The position numbers and the translations under genes were made by a program. Below are positions 35,130 through 37,368 of a DNA stretch of 37,368 nucleotides, one piece after another (the stretch's first letter is position 1; every line of letters begins with the position of its first letter). The stretch comes from Xanthomonas euvesicatoria pv. euvesicatoria (lineage in GTDB: Bacteria; Pseudomonadota; Gammaproteobacteria; Xanthomonadales; Xanthomonadaceae). The notes under the pieces were generated by a model. It had not been told where the DNA came from. It searched no databases and saw only the letters and a list, made by a program, of their open reading frames with translations. The stretch is taken from positions 1 through 37,368 of the forward strand of contig NZ_JAJIUJ010000092.1 of the NCBI RefSeq assembly GCF_020880415.1. The letters run 5' to 3'.

Positions 35130-36107
35130 TCAGTAGCGCAGCAGCGCCGAGCCCCAGGTAAACCCGCCGCCGAAGGCTTCCAGCAACAGCAACTGGCCGC
35201 GCTGCACGCGACCGGAGCGCACTGCCTCGTCCAGCGCCAGCGGCACCGACGCAGACGACGTATTGCCATGGCGATCCACGGTGACGACCACCTGCTCCAT
35301 CGGCAGCTCCAGCCGCTTGGCGGTGGCTTCGATGATGCGCAGGTTGGCCTGATGCGGAATCAGCCAATCCAGGTCGTGCTTGTCGTAGCCATTGGCCGCC
35401 AGGGTCTCATCGACCACCGAGTCCAGCGCCTTGACCGCATACTTGAAGACGTCGTTGCCCTTCATCAGCAACGCGCCGCCGCCATTCTTGCCTTCGCCGA
35501 AGCCCACCGAGACCCCAACCGGGTCCCACAGCAGTTCTTTCTTGCTGCCATCGGCGTGCAAATGGGTACTGAGGATGCCGGTTTCTTCGTCGGCCTTGAG
35601 GATCACCGCGCCGGCACCATCGCCGAACAGCACGCAGGTGGTGCGATCGGTCCAGTCGACGATGCGGGTCAGGGTTTCTGCGCCCACCACCAGCACGGTC
35701 TTGGCGTCGCCACTGCGCACGAACTTGTCGGCCACGCTGAGCGCGTAGACAAAACCCGAGCAGGCAGCGTTGACGTCCATCGCACCGCAACCGACGTTAC
35801 CCAGCCGGGCCTGCAACAAGCAGGCGGTCGACGGAAAGATCAGGTCCGGGGTGGTGGTGCCGATGACGATCAGATCGATCTCCTCGGCAGTCACACCGGC
35901 CGCTTCCATCGCCTTGAGCGAGGCGAAATACGCCAGATCGCTGGTGGTCTGGTCGTCGGCAACGATGTGACGTTCACGGATGCCAGTGCGCGAGAAGATC
36001 CATTCATCGCTGGTGTCGACGATCTTCGACATGTCGTCGTTGGTCAACACCTTTTCGGGCAAATAGCTACCCGTGCCCGCGATTCTGGAATAGATCCGCT
36101 TGCTCAT
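35130..36107 (-). CDS. fabH: 3-oxoacyl-ACP synthase III (KAS III)
   Basis: Starts fatty-acid synthesis by condensing an acyl-CoA, usually acetyl-CoA, with malonyl-ACP. The 325-residue enzyme has Cys116 in [13 protein letters not shown], His in [12 protein letters not shown] and Asn in [13 protein letters not shown], the FabH triad. The [16 protein letters not shown] segment is the usual N-terminal signature. ATG at 36107 has AGGGAA six bases upstream. It follows rpmF by only 90 bases; the plsX gene that sits between them in E. coli is absent. Confidence 0.97.
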   Translation of the reverse strand: MSKRIYSRIAGTGSYLPEKVLTNDDMSKIVDTSDEWIFSRTGIRERHIVADDQTTSDLAYFASLKAMEAAGVTAEEIDLIVIGTTTPDLIFPSTACLLQARLGNVGCGAMDVNAACSGFVYALSVADKFVRSGDAKTVLVVGAETLTRIVDWTDRTTCVLFGDGAGAVILKADEETGILSTHLHADGSKKELLWDPVGVSVGFGEGKNGGGALLMKGNDVFKYAVKALDSVVDETLAANGYDKHDLDWLIPHQANLRIIEATAKRLELPMEQVVVTVDRHGNTSSASVPLALDEAVRSGRVQRGQLLLLEAFGGGFTWGSALLRY

Positions 36108-36197
36108 ACTGTTCCCTGTTGCAAGAGCCGCGGTGACCGGCGGCTCCTGAAGAAGCGAGAGTCACCCGGCCGCGTCGAACGCGGCGGGCGCCACGGA

Positions 36198-36392
36198 TCA
36201 ATCTTCTTGGACGGCCGACGACTTGGTCGCGATCACCTTCTTGCCACGGTAGTAACCGTCGGCGGTGATGTGGTGGCGCAGATGGATCTCGCCGCTGGTC
36301 GGGTCGGTCGACAGCTGCTTGGCGGTCAGGGCATCGTGCGAACGACGCTGGCCGCGACGGGACGGGGTGACACGGGATTTCTGCACAGCCAT
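36198..36392 (-). CDS. rpmF: Ribosomal protein bL32
   Basis: Large-subunit ribosomal protein. The 64-residue basic product begins [20 protein letters not shown], the bL32 signature, and has no zinc-binding cysteines. ATG at 36392 has GGAG at eight-base spacing. It follows yceD by 97 bases, the standard order. Confidence 0.98.
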
Positions 36393-36489
36393 GGGATTGC
36401 TCCAACTTTAGTTCGATAACTTGTCTGTTGAGTCGAACAGCACGCTCTACGCCCGCGTCGACCTGTCTTACCGCCCTTAACAGCGGCGG

Positions 36490-37008
36490 TTACTGTTTCT
36501 TCAACGCTGCCAGCGCCGCGAACGGACTGGCCTTGTCTTGCTCTTCCTGGGTCGGAACCCATTCGGCGTCGATCGCTTCGCTGCCCGGCGCCACCGGCGC
36601 CACCGGCACCACTGGCACCGACAGCACCAGTTCGTCCTCGACCATGTCGACGGCCCGCAGCATGCCATCTTCCGGTACCAGCAACGCTTCGTACTCGGCC
36701 GGCAATGCAGCTTCGTCGGCCTCGTCACGGATCAAACCAAGACGCTGTCTGATTTGCACCGGATACAGGAAGCGTTGCAGGCTGCGCTGGCAGGCCAGCG
36801 GAAGCTCCACATCGATACTGAGTTCGACATAGGCGACCTTGAGCAGAGGGTCTTGATCGAATTGAAGCGAATAGACACATTCGCCATCGGTATCGACAAG
36901 GCTTCCCTGCAGGCGGGTCATCGCAGATAGCGGGATGCGGCCATCGAAGCGCCTGCGCGCTGCGACCATCCGCCAAGCATCCAGCATTTCGGGCACGTTC
37001 GCGGACAT
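36490..37008 (-). CDS. yceD: YceD/DUF177 family protein
   Basis: A 172-residue member of the DUF177 family, proposed to act in large ribosomal RNA accumulation and always next to rpmF. Family features are LECQRC-like LPLACQRSLQRF at 70-81, AEYEALLV, DMVEDELVLSVPVVPV and the terminal SPFAALAALKK. The usual CxxC is broken: Cys73 remains but the second position is Ser76. ATG at 37008 aligns with the family N-terminus; the upstream extension to 37185 runs through the promoter and the divergent gene. The promoter lies only about ten bases before this ATG. Confidence 0.92.
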   Translation of the reverse strand: MSANVPEMLDAWRMVAARRRFDGRIPLSAMTRLQGSLVDTDGECVYSLQFDQDPLLKVAYVELSIDVELPLACQRSLQRFLYPVQIRQRLGLIRDEADEAALPAEYEALLVPEDGMLRAVDMVEDELVLSVPVVPVAPVAPGSEAIDAEWVPTQEEQDKASPFAALAALKKQ

Positions 37009-37018
37009 AAGCCGCAGA

Positions 37019-37047
37019 ATGTTAAAGACCCGCGGCAGCCCTGTCAA
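37019..37047 (-). promoter_or_regulatory. Sigma-70 promoter of yceD-rpmF-fab cluster
   Basis: On the minus strand a perfect TTGACA (37042-37047), 17 bases, then TAACAT (37019-37024). Transcription would start near 37012, about four bases before the yceD ATG at 37008, so the mRNA would have almost no leader. Confidence 0.82.
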
Positions 37048-37119
37048 ATGACCCCATTCATGCGATTGCCGCATGGGCCGCAGGACGGCAGACTCCCGTG
37101 ACCACCCCGGTAGCGCGCC

Positions 37120-37368
37120 ATGATGCCACGCCTGATCCTCGCGTCCACCTCTGTCTATCGGCGTGAGCTGCTCGCCCGTCTGCAACTCGACTTCGACACC
37201 GTCCGGCCGGAGGTCGACGAGCAGGCGCAGCCGGGCGAATCCCCGAGCGCACTGGCCAGCCGCCTGGCCGTGGAAAAAGCCGCCGCGGTGGCAGCCCGCT
37301 TCCCCGCCGCCTGGGTGATCGGCTCGGATCAGGTCGCCGACCTGGACGGCCAGCTGCTGGGCAAACCC
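37120..37368 (+). CDS. maf: Maf-like nucleotide pyrophosphatase (YceF type), partial
   Basis: Maf proteins hydrolyse modified or non-canonical nucleoside triphosphates; the YceF branch prefers 7-methyl-GTP. The 83 visible codons read [20 protein letters not shown], with the family's ASTSxxRRELL loop, then PEVDEQ and [18 protein letters not shown], the catalytic Asp region. The gene is cut by the window edge and its 3' end is not seen. The start is ATG 37120 or 37123; the ribosome site is weak. It diverges from yceD, as in E. coli. Confidence 0.92.
   Translation, partial: MMPRLILASTSVYRRELLARLQLDFDTVRPEVDEQAQPGESPSALASRLAVEKAAAVAARFPAAWVIGSDQVADLDGQLLGKP

Overview
The window is a high-GC chromosomal segment of a gammaproteobacterium, most likely a Xanthomonas. 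The signs are the AcnD/PrpF form of the methylcitrate cycle, a PilZ of the Xanthomonas XC1028 type behind holB, two TonB-dependent receptors, and a short intergenic repeat of a kind common in xanthomonads. The species cannot be told from the sequence. I see no rRNA, CRISPR array, insertion sequence or complete prophage.

Left third (1-16 kb, all minus strand): pbpC (penicillin-binding protein 1C), a periplasmic glycerophosphodiester phosphodiesterase, a large TonB-dependent receptor, a thioester-containing alpha-2-macroglobulin lipoprotein, a secreted nucleoside hydrolase, and a second TonB-dependent receptor. In E. coli pbpC and the macroglobulin gene (yfhM) are neighbours. Here the phosphodiesterase/receptor pair lies between them, next to a palindromic intergenic repeat. 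The gaps hold several inverted repeats, including a nested set at 12463-12643 and a perfect TTCGAA-based palindrome before the second receptor.

Middle (16.4-25 kb): the methylcitrate cycle for propionate use, prpB-prpC-acnD-(2H phosphoesterase)-prpF on the minus strand, diverging from prpR, a sigma-54 activator. A near-consensus sigma-54 promoter and candidate activator sites lie in the prpB-prpR gap. The extra gene between acnD and prpF encodes a 2'-5' RNA ligase-like protein.

A short accessory patch (25.2-26.5 kb) has a small lipoprotein, two degraded genes (one with an evident single-base frameshift) of lower GC, and a tRNA-Val(CAC) with a strong promoter and an intrinsic terminator.

Right third (26.6-37.4 kb, minus strand): the fatty-acid cluster yceD-rpmF-fabH-(MEKHLA gene)-fabD-fabG-acpP-fabF-pabB-mltG-holB-pilZ, with maf diverging and running off the window end. 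Compared with E. coli, plsX, pabC and tmk are missing, pabB sits where pabC would be, and a MEKHLA-domain gene separates fabH from fabD. Terminator-like hairpins flank acpP. mltG/holB/pilZ are chained by ATGA or TGA overlaps. The yceD promoter is so close to its start codon that the transcript looks nearly leaderless.
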